Origin: Apricaphanius iberus
Lineage: Eukaryota > Chordata > Actinopteri > Cyprinodontiformes > Aphaniidae
Length of the DNA stretch: 64,000 nucleotides
Reading direction: 5' to 3'
Assembly (NCBI GenBank): GCA_028564705.1
Contig: JAPXFQ010002626.1
Coordinates: 124,001-188,000 of the forward strand
Part shown: one piece after another, positions 20,062 through 32,283 of the stretch
Position numbering within the stretch: position 1 is the first letter of the stretch
Layout of the letters: every line of letters begins with the position of its first letter
Notes under the pieces: model-generated
What the model was told of the DNA's origin: nothing
Databases searched by the model: none
Seen by the model: the letters and a program-made list of their open reading frames with translations, nothing else
Made by a program: the position numbers and the translations under genes

Positions 20062-23000
20062 AATCTATTTTTTGAAAATAGATTGATTATTCCTCTGTAC
20101 TCTCCTTCAGGGTTAGTGTTTAGAACTTAAGATCTAAAAACATTTGAGAATGCAAAAAATTCAAACCCAAGAAATTTTATCAGTTTAAAACATGAAGTCT
20201 TTCATATGATACCACAACAAGACTTCCAGATTAAAATTCAAAACACAACCTGTTGAAATACCTTTTTAACCTTAACTCCCATTACTCAAAAATGTCAATC
20301 TGTTAATTATAAATTCACCCTCTTTTGGCATTATACAAAAAATATTATTTTAACAATTCCCACAAACTAAATTCAAAACCCAAAAATGTATAAGAATGTC
20401 TTACATGTGAAAAGTTAATTAAATCTGACTTGATACATGTTAATACTGTGGAAGAAGCTTAGAAAATCCATGAACATATACATTCTTGCTATGTTATATT
20501 CTGAAATAAATCAAACTTAAAGTGGGAAGAACCCTGTGAAACAGAAAAAAAATAGTTAGAAGTAACATTTTTTGTTCTTTTAAAAGTTCATATCTTCTCT
20601 TCCGCACCGCTGGCATTCCGTCCAAGGCTGCTGGGAGCTGCATTCAGTAAATGTCTTTAAAGGAACTGTCTTTTCCAAATGAAATCACAATCAGATGATT
20701 ACAATAATAATCCCTCTTTAATGGTAAATTACTCCCGTAATTGACCATTTCCCAAACACAGCCAATTCATTCAAGTGCAGGAAGATGCGATCTGATGCCA
20801 TTAAGAAAACCTGGTATGGAATCAAATGATTAATTTAACATTTACACATTATTTCTGAATTCTTCCTTACAGCTTAAAAAACCCATAACATGTGTCAGAA
20901 ATAGCCAGAAATATATCCCATAAAATACGCAAAAACTAACCTAGTTAGCCTGAGTTTTTCCCACTTTAGCTGTCAGACCCTGTAAATTTTCCAAGTATAA
21001 ATTAACAAAACTAAACCTATAAATTTAAAGTATCCAATTATCTTCAAATTCACCAAACCTGAGCATGGGAACAGAACCATGTTTTCCCATCCAGCACTTG
21101 AGACAGGCCTGGTCCTAATGGGGCAGCAGCTTTGTGCCTCTCCCCATTTCCTCAGGTGCTTGCTGTGGATAAAGCCAAGAACGTTTGTTAATCTCAGCAA
21201 ATTGTCTCCTGCATTATTGTCGAAAGGCAGTTATGACAAGACATTCCACAGATAAGCAGACCAGACATTCCATCCAGTCTCAACACTAAGCACCGAGCTT
21301 CCTTGCAGCCATTGGAGTGCGTCAACAGTGGACAAACAGCCATAACCATGTCCCATGCCCTAATTTGGCAAATCAATATAATCTTATTTAGTTTTACCAA
21401 ACATGTCCAGACAAGTAGATCTATGGTCTGATCACAAATACAATCAAAAATATAGAAAAACGCAGGTTAACCTCTATCAGTCAGTCTTACCCACTCTGCA
21501 AATTCTTTCATCACCCCCATAACTTCCTTCCTGGGCAATACATTTCAGTCTCAGCAGTCTCCCAAATCCTTGAGGTGAATAAAATATCTGAAAATTAATC
21601 AGTAAGATCAGTAGGCTCTATGTTGATGTCCTACAAAATGGTGTCTGAGAGCAAACATAACTTTTATGACATAATGTCTATTCCTCAGATATAAACTGCA
21701 TTGATACCATTCACTAATTCTTTTCTTCAAAATTTAGTGGTCTGTTCACAAAGTAAATAGATAAATTAAAAAATAAAAATAAAAATAAAAAAAGGCTGGA
21801 TTTTTCTGTTAGATATTGCTAAAGCACCACTAAAACATTGCAATAACAAAAATAAAGGCAATAACCATCTGCAAAGGTTCTATCCCCTTTTTTCTGTCCC
21901 TATTATAAACAGTCTCTATGGAAAAGTGGCTCTCCTGGTTCCGCTTCACTGAGATTGAGACGAATAGCTCATATTGAACTAAACCCCTTTGAAATTCAGA
22001 CTTCACACCACTTTTCCCAGACTCTGTCCCTTCAATCAATTAATAATTTATGCTAATATCAGTATGCTACTTACAGTGAGATAAAGATGTCCAACTAGGT
22101 TCCCCTCCAATTATAACTGTTGTTGGTGTTATCAAGGTTACCTGTGAAGCTCCTCCCATCTGAGCAATTACCAATAACGATCCAGTCTCCAAACTCCCCA
22201 TCACTTAAGTGTACTGGATCTCTACCAAGCTGGCTCAGACAAAAAATATCAAAATTAAAACACATCAAATGTTTTAAAACAAAATCAGAGAATAGTACTG
22301 ACTGATAAACACAACATAGTTTACAAAAATAGTCTTCAGTTTGCTATACTTCAAATTCTATCCATATTTCTAAAGAAAAATCCAAGATTTAAATCACTGA
22401 CAAAACAGCTTCCCTATACATATTTTCCTGTGGGACTTTAAGACCGTAGTGCAAAACATGCACGTCTCATTCCCTGATCAAATTGATGTGAAAGTAACCA
22501 GGTGGTTGCTTATTGTTAGAAATTGCCAAACCTAAAGTACTTGTTTTTTTTTAACACAATCCAATCTGAATTCAACCCAAATATTCAGATTGTAAATAAT
22601 GCAAACATTTCATACTTCAAAAACATCTGTCCGATTCTGTGAAGTGAATCAAACATAGTCAAACTGATTTTTGCAACTAAAACTCCTCTTAAATTTTTGT
22701 AGGATACATAGTAGTCTAATTCCCCTTAGCAGTAGAAAAAAAATTCAATAAAAGAGGTTCAAGAGATAAGATTTCTCTAAACACAAACTAGTAGCATTAA
22801 AATAAAAACAAAAACTAGCATTTTTCAGTATCCCAATTATCCTCTCAGGCTTCTTTTTGTTGCTCCAATGATAAACACCAAATTGAATTGAAGCTTCTAG
22901 AAATGTCAAATAAATTACCACTGAATCATGTTTTCTTTAATCCAGCTTCTCAAATTAACATTTTCCAAAGTTCTTATTAATAAGCAGACCGCAGTTCAGA

Positions 23001-25214
23001 AATCTGGGTCAGAATCCAAGTCGAACCAAATATATAAAGGTTGAGAGAGAAAGAGAAAAAAATAAAAATAAGAAAAAATAAAATCAAAACAATCTAAATA
23101 AATTGTCAGTTACAGAGTCCCCACTAATCAAATGATATATTATGCCATTATTCTATGATCAGAACTGTTCTAAAATGTTTTAGGACCTGTAAATTTACTC
23201 TCAGCATCAAGTAGACTAGCTAACAATTAATGAATAACATCTGAAAAATTAATCTTAAACTTTAAAACTAAAACCAATTTTTATTTGTCAAAACAAAATG
23301 TGCATTCAAATATATGGTAAAAAATTATTTCAATGTAGCTGGTCCAATCACATTTTGCTTCTACACGATCAGAATAAATGAATTAGAATTTACTTCTTAC
23401 TTCTAAATTAAACCATCATTTCGATCACCGCTGATAAACAAATCTACCAAAGAATTTAGTTGTTACTTTCAATCCTTAGACCAATTCCAAATTCATCCCC
23501 AGCCTGTTTAAAAACAAACTGATGCCTTAAAGATGATTCTGTGGTTTAATGTTTTCTTTTTTTTCAAACTCAAACATTCAAATCCCACTAATTTAGAAAA
23601 TATACTATGATAAGTATTGTTTTGCATGGTAAAAACATTCAATTTGTAACGGAATTGAAATATGCTGGGTTACTCCTTGAGCCCCAGTTGAAATTTGATA
23701 AATCCAATAAGCATTTAGTGTCCACAAAATCCTTCTCCTTTAGGTTATTTATTCATAGACTAAGCTATATTTCTAAAGTCTATAGAGCCATCAGAAATAA
23801 GCCAAACATAATTTTAGCATAAATGATACTTATTTAAATCACAGAAAGAATTCATTCTCTGTACCATTCAACACGGTGCTTAAAAAAATAATTTAAACCA
23901 GTTTGTTGCTTTCCAATTAACACCGTTAGTTTTTCGTTCCATTCTTATAATTACTGCTTATAGCTTTATCTTTATTTAGACCAACTTAATCAACTCCTGC
24001 TTAGATCAATCAAAAAGCAACAAATCCACCTAATTAAAGATTCAAAAAAATGCAACTTTTATTTTTACTATACACTCCCCTCTTTTTAATTTTAAAGATG
24101 AAATCAAAAATTAAAACTTCACCAAGTCAGAATCGACTCATGAGTAACTGTTCTTAGTCATTTGCGTTTAATTGTAACATGCATAATTATCCCAATAACT
24201 GTACATGCTCTCCTCATGTGATCAATTGAGCCTTCTCAGGCAAAACCAGTTAACCAAATTCAGCATGTACTTCTTAATCTTTAATCTCCGTATCGTAACA
24301 GTTCAGTTAAATGTGAAACACCTTAAATTGCCCTTCGTAGAAAATGTGCTAAAACATTGCCGAAAGGGAGTAGCAAACAAAATTTATCTGAACAGTTATC
24401 TTGAGGCCGTTTTACATCCTAATTAACCAGAAAAATTTAACAAAATCCAAATTCGTTTAAGTCTTAACAAGGCAATCGTCTGCAGGAGTCTGTAATCACT
24501 TTCTATCCAAAATCAACTTTTAGCTTGCAACACACAGAACATGCATTTAGTTTCAACCACACAAAACATATTGACACACAAAAGCAACAAACGCTAGCAT
24601 AGCACAGCAGCCTGCAGCAACGTGCTACCGTAAACTCTCTTGTGAAACGAAACGTAAAACAGTACAAAACGTACGGCGAAAACACTCAAGAAAATCGCAA
24701 CACACACTTAGAAAATGGCTTACCGCAATACCAGGACTTTATCCGCACAATTTATACCACTTTACCAAACTTTAATTCGGCATGAACAAAAACAATCTCC
24801 TGTTCGTCCACGCGGACTGAAACATATGAATGCCAATTCTCAAGCCCCGATCCGCACTTTGGCTCCGATTTTATTCGTTGAAGGGACCGCTCCATCCGGT
24901 CCATCTGCTCCATTGTCCTGCAGAGTAAAAAACTCCATCTCCCAGCAGGCACCGGTGTTTCTCTGCGGAGCGCAAAGCAGGTCGCAGTCATGCGCAGAAC
25001 AGAGACACAGACAAGGGAGCAGCTTCAACGGGCCCGCAACAGTCAATCTGCTCAAAACAAAAAACATATTTAACTTGCATGACAACATTACCCAATGTTA
25101 GATTAACCAATCAACAGAATTAAAAACTACGCAACTCTGCGCAAATTGTCACTAGAGCAAATACATGTCCATTAATTAATTTAAAAAAGAACTGGATCTT
25201 GGTCCAAACTCTGC
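20062..25214 (-). other. Non-coding interior of the LARD-like element
   Basis: Over 5 kb of AT-rich sequence with no frame longer than about 130 codons and no protease, RT, integrase or capsid motif on either strand. Small frames (e.g. 24,715-25,101 plus, 24,840-25,088 minus) have no recognisable features. A weak LINE-like frame lies at 23,607-23,822. The part near the 5' LTR (24,500-25,200) is less AT-rich, as expected for a packaging leader. Confidence 0.55.
23607..23822 (+). pseudogene. Possible LINE RT thumb fragment
   Basis: Seventy-one codons containing F-V-T-E-L-K-Y-A-G-L-L-L-E-P-Q-L-K-F-D-K and H-L-V-S-T, similar in pattern to the K-Y-L-G-x-x-L-D-x-x-L-x-F block after the RT palm in L2-type LINEs. 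Too short and too diverged to be sure; it may be chance. Confidence 0.3.
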
Positions 25215-25232
25215 ACACGGTCGAGGTCACCA
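25215..25232 (-). promoter_or_regulatory. Primer binding site, tRNA-Trp-like
   Basis: Minus strand TGGTGACCTCGACCGT begins two bases inside the LTR end (TACA). It resembles the 3' end complement of tRNA-Trp, the primer of avian leukosis viruses, with one substitution and one extra base. Confidence 0.6.
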
Positions 25233-25234
25233 TT

Positions 25235-25971
25235 TGTAGAATTTAATTTTATCAAAAATAATTCAGTGCATGTTCAAAACAGAGACAAGGAACCAATCTC
25301 CAGCTCTTAACATTTATTTTGAACAGATTAACAAATTGCAGTTTACAGAGAAAACATGCCCATTTTCTCTGGGCCAGACAAAAATTTCTGACGAAGAATG
25401 GTTTCCGTGTCATAACTTTTATAAACATCCAAAACCTCCCAGGATTAATCTGCTCCAATCAGAACGTTTTAAACAGTGTCTTAACAATGATTGGATGTCA
25501 AGAACTCATGCAGTCATAGGGGACGTGTCTTTTCTCCTGGATCCAAGTCAAAAGTTCATTCTGAGTTTTATGGTTTATGGTCCTTCTTAAGCAAAACTCT
25601 TTGTCTCAGAGATCCTCAAAGGTCACACATACTCCCACCAGAACTTTATCAGACCACACGTTAGTCTCAAGGTTTCCTCCTGACCTAATTTATGGCCGTA
25701 CCATGAAGTAGGCTTTTCTGGCCCTTCCTCCCTACACCTGACTTCCATTCTTATCTGAAGACATCCTGTTTTTACAGCCTGCAATAAACTTACCCAAGAG
25801 TTTTATGACTTAAAAGCTTGTCCCAGTTAAATACTGGTCAAGGATATGTTTTACAACCATGCATAATAGAAAACAGACTTTTATCTTCTGAATGCTAACT
25901 AAAGATTATATAAAACATATTTAATACGAGAGTGTTATATAAAGTAGCCCCAAAAAATATAACATACAACA
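25235..25971 (-). repeat. 5' LTR (737 bp)
   Basis: Runs from TGTTGTATG (25,971 downward) to CTACA (25,235). The minus strand has a TATAAAAG box around 25,425-25,435 and an AATAAA signal around 25,312-25,317, in promoter-then-polyadenylation order. The U3 portion matches the inverted block at 19,489-20,015 with only a few differences. A plus-strand open frame across it (25,270-25,590) and its mirror at 19,834-20,043 are not genes. Confidence 0.75.
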
Positions 25972-26859
25972 CACCCCTAGTGTCTACATAACATAAGACA
26001 TGACATTAGTCGTATCAACTATCCATTAAATTCAGAGAAAGCCAACCAGAACAGCTGATTTAAATTATCTAATATAATTAAATACAAAGCATTGGATCAT
26101 CTTGTACATTTTGGGTTTGCCACAAAGGGATCTTACCATTAGAACCTCCTGTCTATAATAAGGATCTACTGCCTGTGCCTGAATTTACATTGAGAAAGGT
26201 AATATAACATGTTTGTCAACCCTCCCGATATTCCCGGGAGAGTCCCGAATTTTAGTGTCCCTCCCGAAAATCTCCTAGAGCCACCATTCTCCTGAATTTC
26301 TCCCAATATCTGAAGGTGTCACATATAATACCATGTACACTCCATGTTTCTTAAATGAGAGGAATTGAGAATAAAACATGTTACATTTGTATTTTAACAA
26401 AGAAAGGTGGTATGGGGTACAATTTCTTCATTCCAGTCATGAAAATCCAGCACCCGTTCGTGAATCCAAAATTGGTCACCTACGTGATTCGTAAAGCTAC
26501 GTCCAACGAGTAAAACATTCAGCTGTAATTAGTGACTCACACTGCAATAGCAGACCGCATGTTTTCAAAACAGTCTTAATGTGATTGACAGAAGCTGTAG
26601 TTTCATTTACTTTTTAAATGTTCTGAGTTATTAAGGATTAAAAAAATTTTCACCTGACCGTAAGGCTAGTTTTCTTTTATTTTGCCTGCGCTATTGAATC
26701 TTCGGCAGCGGATCAAAGTTTTTTTACCAGCACGAGAATACAGCTGGTCATACTTTTGGCTTTTCTGCTGCGCTGCGAACAAAGTAAGAAAATATAGTCT
26801 TTACAATGATTAATAAGTGACAATTCCTAAGGGCTGCTGACGTGGGGGGTATCCTGGAG
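25972..26859. other. Unassigned stretch with a CTCCCGAA-rich repeat
   Basis: 26,215-26,320 contains the repeated word TCCCGAAT/TCCCGAAA in a pattern (CCCGGGAGAGTCCCGAATTT, then CCCTCCCGAAAATCTC) I have met in dispersed fish repeats but cannot assign to a superfamily. No gene elsewhere. Confidence 0.4.
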
Positions 26860-26865
26860 GTTAAT

Positions 26866-27111
26866 CGGGCAACTGTGGCTCTGTGGTAGAGTAGCTGGCT
26901 TGCAATTGGGTCGTAGGTTCGATTCCAGCTTCCTTCAGTCACATGTCGATGTGCCCCTAGGCAAGGCACTTAACCCCAAAAAATGCTATATCGTCCTGTT
27001 GATCCATGTTGGTTATCGGTGTGTGAATGTGAGTGTGAATGTGGCTTCAATGTAAAGCGCTTTGAGTGGTCAGTATGACTAGAAAAGTGCTATATAAGTT
27101 CAGTCCATTTA
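26866..27111 (+). mobile_element. tRNA-derived SINE
   Basis: Head resembles a tRNA with internal RNA polymerase III promoter: A box TGGCTCTGTGGTAGAG (26,876-26,891) and B box GGTTCGATTCC (26,916-26,926, perfect consensus). A unique body and an L2-like tail follow (AAAGCGCTTTGAG, then AAAAGTGCTATATAAG, ending CCATTTA), which lets a LINE copy it. It is not a tRNA gene: it has no acceptor-stem pairing at its end and no terminator right after the B box. Confidence 0.85.
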
Positions 27112-27765
27112 ATAAAGAGGGGCTAACAGGGCTGAAGGTGGGTCTGGGACTCAAAATAAAAGGAGAGATGTTTGGGGACCCCATCTGAGCCAGTCACCAT
27201 TTAGAGTTTTCATCCGTTAACATGACATTTAAAGTCATTTTATTTTTCTAAGGTTTATGTGAAAATGTGGCCTCTAAATCTGCTTGTTTTTCAAACATTT
27301 TAAGTGATTGGCAAAAAAAAACACAAGAAAATCAGAAATAAAAACATTGCAACTTTGCACAAACATTTTTACACAAAAAAGTGGAGCGACTTTATTTTGT
27401 AAAAAAGTGGTGGTCTCAAGGTATGAAAGTATGTATCATAATTCTAATCCAAAATTGCAAAAATGACGTTCTAATAAATAATTAAATAATATCTCCATCT
27501 CAGGAGAAGTTTATTACCATGATATTTCTCATTCTCCAGTAAGTTCAGGGCAGGCAGCATTTCTTGAGCTCAGTAGGAACCGAGCTGAATAGGATTGGAC
27601 TGCTGAAGCAGTCTGAAAGCTCATTCCGAATGTTTTGATGCTTAACCCTCAAACCTCCCACAGCTGAAATTCACGGTTGCTGGTGGGGAACCTGAGATAG
27701 CTGCAGAATGTCACGATATATGTAAATGTATGTTTAACTTAATTCAGCGATAGGCAAGGCTACTT
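27112..27765. other. Unassigned stretch
   Basis: No gene or repeat recognised. Confidence 0.4.
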
Positions 27766-27768
27766 TGA

Positions 27769-28610
27769 GTGGCTGTGGCTGTTGAAAAGTCATATAATCA
27801 CACATTACATCACCTCACCGACCAGATTACAGTCGTGGAGAAAACACACCTGGACTCTCTGCTAATCATTCTCATCGATTTTAATAGAGCAAATCTCAAA
27901 CTTGAATTGCCTAAATATAGACAGCATGTGACGTGTCCCACCAGGGACATGAACACTTTAGATCATTGCTATACCACAATAAAGAATGCATATCGCTCTG
28001 TCCCCCGCTCTGCTTTTGGACTTTCTGACCACTGTCTGGTCCACCTCATCCCATCTTACAGGCAAAAGCTGAAATCTGCTAAGCCTTCAGTAAGAACTGC
28101 GAGGAGATGGACAGAAGAGTCGAAGATGCAGTTACAGGCCTGCTTTGACTGCACTTATTGGAGCGTCTTTGAAGCAGCTACCTCAGACCTGGATGAACTG
28201 ACTGACACTCTGACATCTTACATCAGCTTTTGTGAGGACATGTATGTGCAGACCAAAACCTTCTGCACGTTCAACAACAACAAACCATGGTTCATTGCAG
28301 AAAAGAGATGGCTACGCCAGGACAAGGACGAGGCCTACAGGATTGGGGATTGGGACCTGTACAAGCAGGCCAGGAACAAGCTGGCAAAGAAGATTAGGGC
28401 AGAAAAAGGAACTACAATATATACCAGAAGGATTGTTTTTCTGCCACAACCCTACTGCAGTTTGGAAGGGCCTGCAGACCATTACCAACTACAGGAGACC
28501 ATCCCCCCACCCAGTGGAGAGCCCCCATCTGGCTGAGAACCTCAATGAAATTTACTCCAGGTTTGCTTGGCTTTCTGAGAGTACGAGCAGACAAAGATCT
28601 GAAGAGAAGC
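27769..28610 (+). pseudogene. Rex1/CR1-type LINE, endonuclease end and linker (copy 1)
   Basis: The first frame of 255 codons contains L-L-I-I-L-I-D-F-N-R-A-N-L (the G-D-F-N block with G replaced), N-T-L-D-H-C-Y and F-G-L-S-D-H-C-L-V, the last two being catalytic blocks of the apurinic-type endonuclease. The linker domain follows, with N-N-N-K-P-W-F-I-A-E at about 28,275-28,305. A frame change near 28,430 leads to N-L-A-E-N-L-N-E-I-Y-S-R-F. It stops where copy 2 begins, so the RT is missing. Confidence 0.75.
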
Positions 28611-30600
28611 GGGAAAAGAAAAGGAGGTGGAGTAGCAGTGCTTGTCAACAATAGATAGTGTCATCCAGGACATGTTAGTGTGAAGGTTCATCTCTGCAGC
28701 CCAGATACTGAACTCTTGGTAGTTAATTTATGTCCATATTATTTACCAAGAGAGTTCAACAATGTTATTTTGGCAGTTATTTAAATTCCACCTTCAGCCG
28801 TTGCCGTCCATGCTTGTGGTGTAATCTGTTCTGTTGTCGCTAAGCTACAGACCAAGCACCCCAATTGATTGATTTTATTCATGCCTTGCTCTCTTCTACA
28901 CTTCCAACATTTTCACAATTTGTCTGCTGCTCCACAGAGAATACAAGACCTTGGATTTGTTTTAAGCAAATGGAAAGGATGCTTTTATGTCAAAACCAAG
29001 ACCTCCTCTGGGACAATCTGATCACAATCTTGTCTTTCTCTGCTCAGAATATAAACCACTTGTTCAGAGGCAACCTCTGACAAAGAGAACTGTTAGAAAA
29101 TGGTCAAATGAAGCTGAAGAAGCCCTGCAGGGTTGTTTTGAGTCCACAGATTGGATGACTCTTTGTTAGCCACATGGAGAGGACATAAATGCCATGACTG
29201 AGTGTTTGACTGACTACATAAACTTCTGTGTGGACAACATCGTCGCCTCCAGAACAGTGAGATGCTTCCCTAATAACAAACCCTGGATCACCAGTGAGCT
29301 GAAGGAAGTGCTAAACAAGAAAAAAAAGAGCCTTCAGGGAGGGAGATAGGGACTAATTCCCTAATAACCTATTCAACCTATGCCTGACCCAAGAGAAGGT
29401 TCCAGTGTTGTGGAAGACCCCTGCCTTGTTCCAGTACCAAAGAAAACTCACCCATCAGTCATCAATGACTACAGACCTGTTGACCTGACATCCCACATCA
29501 TGAAGGTCCTGGAGAGACTCCCGTTTCCCCACCTTACTAAGCAAACTAGAACCTATCAGGACCCCCTGCAGTTTGCTTATAACCATGGAGTTGGTGTTGA
29601 AGAGGCCATCATCAACCTTCTTCAACTAACTCACAGTTATCTTGACAAAGCAGGCAGCACTGTGAGAATTTTGTTCTTTGATTTCTCCAGTGCATTTAAC
29701 CCAATTCAGCCTGATTTGCTTTGCCAGAAACTCCTGAAGGCACAGGTGGAGGCCTCAACAATCAGCTGGATCAATGACTACCTGACAAACAGACCAAAGT
29801 TTGTGAGACTGAAGGATTGTGTGTCAAACCAGCTGGTCAGCAGCACAGGAGCACCACAAGGGACTGTACTCTCACCATTCCGTCTCACTTTGTACACCTC
29901 AGACTTCCAGTATAAGACGGAGACCTGTCATCTGCAGAAATACTCAGACGACTCTGCAATTGTCGGGTGTATCAGAGATGATGAAGAAGCTGAATACAGA
30001 GAGCTGATGGACCGCTTTGTGGCATGGTGTGGAAACAATCATCTTACTTTGTCTCCATCATGGGAGAAGAAATGGAGGTGATTGAGGAGTACAGATACCT
30101 CAAAGTTCATCTGGACAACAGACTGGACTGGAGAATCAACAGTGAAGCCATCTACAAAAGGGACAGAGCAGACTGTACTTTCTGAGGAAGCTGAGGTCCT
30201 TCAAGTTTTGCAGCAAGATGCTGCAAATCTTCTACAAGTCTTTTGTGTGACTGTCATCTCTTCATCCATCATCTGTTGGGGTAGCAGCATCAGAGCCAGG
30301 GACTTAAAACTCTTCAATAACCTAATAAAGAAGGCTGGTTCTGTTCTGGGGACAACTGTGGAACAACCGGAGATAATGATGCAAAGAAGGATTCTTCATC
30401 AAATTAAAGAGATTATGAACAACCCTGAGCATCCTCTTCATGAGACTGTCATACAGCAACCGAGTATCTTCAGTCGGTGGCTTCTTCAGTTTCGCTGCAA
30501 CACAGAACGTTACAGGAAATCCTTTCTCCCCCCAACCATCATGAGCTACAACAACACTTAATTTCCCTCTGGGATCAATAAAGTATTTTTGATTTGAATT
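28611..30600 (+). mobile_element. Rex1/CR1-type LINE (copy 2)
   Basis: Second LINE of the same group, directly following copy 1. It starts inside the endonuclease (G-G-G-V-A-V-L-V-N-N at 28,625), passes through the linker with a P-N-N-K-P-W-I-T-S-E-L-type block near 29,270, then RT (29,380-30,081) and C-terminal region (30,082-30,561). It ends with GGGATCAATAAAGTATTTTTGAT and a TTGAATTGAATT tail. Clade name uncertain; the architecture is of the Jockey/CR1/Rex1 group. Confidence 0.72.
29380..30561 (+). pseudogene. Rex1/CR1-type reverse transcriptase (copy 2)
   Basis: Two frames that abut at 30,081/30,082. The first carries V-P-V-P-K-K, N-D-Y-R-P-V-D-L-T, motif A F-F-D-F-S-S-A-F-N, motif B T-G-A-P-Q-G-T-V-L-S-P and the catalytic box Y-S-D-D-S-A-I-V. 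The second frame is degenerate at first but recognisable at I-I-C-W-G-S-S-I-R-A-R-D and the C-terminal R-Y-R-K-S-F-L-P-P. A TGA just before 30,082 and a block of missing residues interrupt it. All three RT aspartates are present, so decay is moderate. Confidence 0.75.
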
Positions 30601-31235
30601 GAATTAGATCTTAGTTATCCTAAACTAATTTGTCTCTGCCCAGAACAGACCTTATAGAACGATTAAAGTCCTCCAGATGTCTCCGTGTCGATGGGGTTTG
30701 GGCAACTTTAGCCTAACAGTCTCACAATGGCTGCGGTGGATACTTACCTTTGAACCTCATGGCTGTTGGAGATGCAGTTAGCTCGTCCTCCGACTTGGCT
30801 AAGTAGCGATCAGCACCAACTTTCCTTCACTGAACAGTACCTTTCTGCAGTTTCGACAATGGCAAATCAGCTCTGTGGTGGCGAATGAATGCGGCTTCTG
30901 CGTGTTTTGACCTAACTGCGTGTGGACTTTCAGCTCCTTTTTCTTTGCGGTCGGCTTTAAGGATAGAACAATGTCTATTTTTATCAATGTATAAGATTAA
31001 CCTGGTATCGGCAGTCTTTAAGCTCCTCGGAGCGAATTTCTCCCAGAAACTCGTGTTTTCCTCTGCGTGCAAAAGAAGGTGGTTGATTTCGTTTTCCCTG
31101 GAGCAAGCTGGCTGCTACCTGCTTTGAAGAAGGATGGACTGCTGGTGGAGGATCCCTTATATAAGACTCTCAGACCCTCCTCCCTGTCTGTGACAGTGAG
31201 CTAGAGTGTGGATAAGCGTCACCTGATGGCTGTGT
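30601..31235 (-). promoter_or_regulatory. Possible TATA promoter and first exon
   Basis: On the minus strand a TATATAA box (31,158-31,165) is followed about 400 bp later by GCCATGAGGTTCAAAG and a perfect splice donor (AG|GTAAGT, boundary at 30,748/30,747). The coding part would be only four codons, and no second exon can be identified. CpG content is higher than in the surroundings. It could be the 5' end of a host transcript or of a transposon gene; I cannot decide. Confidence 0.3.
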
Positions 31236-31454
31236 GTGACTCAACACTACTGTAGTTGCAACACACTATTTGATTCTTCCTCTTTCTCTTTTGGCTTTTG
31301 CCTTCAGGAGTCTCCACAGCAAAGCATCTGTCTCCATTTAGTCCTATCCCCTGCATCCTCTGCCCTCACACCAGCTAACTTAATGTCCTTTTTCACCACA
31401 TCTAAGAATCTGCAAGCTTTTACCAATACAATTGTCATGTCCAAACCAAAATAG

Positions 31455-32283
31455 TCACGCTTCTCTGACTTCATCCCCAACACATCCAAAATGAGCTGTC
31501 CCTCTGATATACTCATTCCTGATCCTCTCCATTCTTTTCACTCCCAAAGAGAATCTCAATATCTTTAGTTCTGTGACCTCCAAATTTGCTTCCTGTCTTT
31601 TCCTCATTGGTACTGTCTCTAGACCATACAACATTGCTGGTCTCACTACTGTCTTGTACACATTTCCCTTCATCCTTGCTAAACCCTTTTTATCACACAT
31701 AGCTGAAACATTTGTCCACCAACTCCAACCAGCTTGCACATACTTCTTCGCCCCGTTTCCACAATTTCCATTGCATTATACCATTGGTTCTAAATACTTA
31801 AAGTCCTTTACTTTCTTCACTTCCACTTCCTGTAACGCCAACGTTCCACTTGTGTTTTTCTCATTTACACACGCACTCTGTCTTGCTGCAACTAATTTTC
31901 ATTCCTTGCTTTTCCAGTGCATACCTCAATCTCTTTAGCTTTTCCTCAAGCTCCACCCTGCTCTTGTTGCAGATCACAATGTCATCTGCAAACATCATAG
32001 TCCATGGAGACTCTTGTCTAACCTCATCTGTCAGCCTGTCCATCACCGAAGCAAACAAGACGGTACTCAGAGGCTGTCCTTGATGCAGTCCCATCTCCAC
32101 CTTGAACTCTTCTGTCACTCCTACAGCACACTTCACTGCTGTCTCACAGCTTTTATACATGTCCTGCACCACTCTAACATACTTTTCTGCCACTACAGAC
32201 TACCTCATGCAATACTACATCTCTTCTCTTGGCACCATGTCATACGCTTTCTCTAAATCTACTAAGACAGAATGCAGCCCCCT
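31455..32283 (-). pseudogene. RTE/Proto2-like RT, C-terminal part
   Basis: Starts at V-D-L-E-K-A-Y-D (motif A, about 32,245-32,270). 32,193-31,861 gives V-G-L-H-Q-G-Q-P-L-S and the catalytic F-A-D-D-I-V-I-C. 31,739-31,455 gives the C-terminal domain with V-V-R-P-A-M-L-Y-G-L-E-T-V and R-I-R-N-E-Y-I-R-G. Q replaces the usual S in motif B. Frame changes separate the pieces. Confidence 0.75.

Larger units (their letters stand above)
19489..25971 (-). mobile_element. Non-coding (LARD-like) endogenous retroviral element
   Basis: Minus-strand LTR element of about 6.5 kb. It has a full 5' LTR (25,235-25,971), a primer binding site two bases inside it, a long AT-rich interior without coding frames, a polypurine tract (20,050-20,061) and then the first 31 bp of a 3' LTR followed by the U3 in reverse orientation. 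The interior has no gag, pol or env, so movement must have depended on proteins from a related virus. The U3 blocks on the two sides are almost identical, so it is young. Assignment to retrovirus rather than gypsy-type element rests on LTR form and a tRNA-Trp-like primer site. Confidence 0.72.

Noticed and set aside
24715..25101. 128-codon plus frame as a gene
   Set aside because: Runs antisense to the LARD-like element's leader and shows no protein features.
26876..26926. tRNA gene on the plus strand
   Set aside because: A and B boxes are good, but the acceptor stem does not close and a SINE body with an L2-like tail follows.
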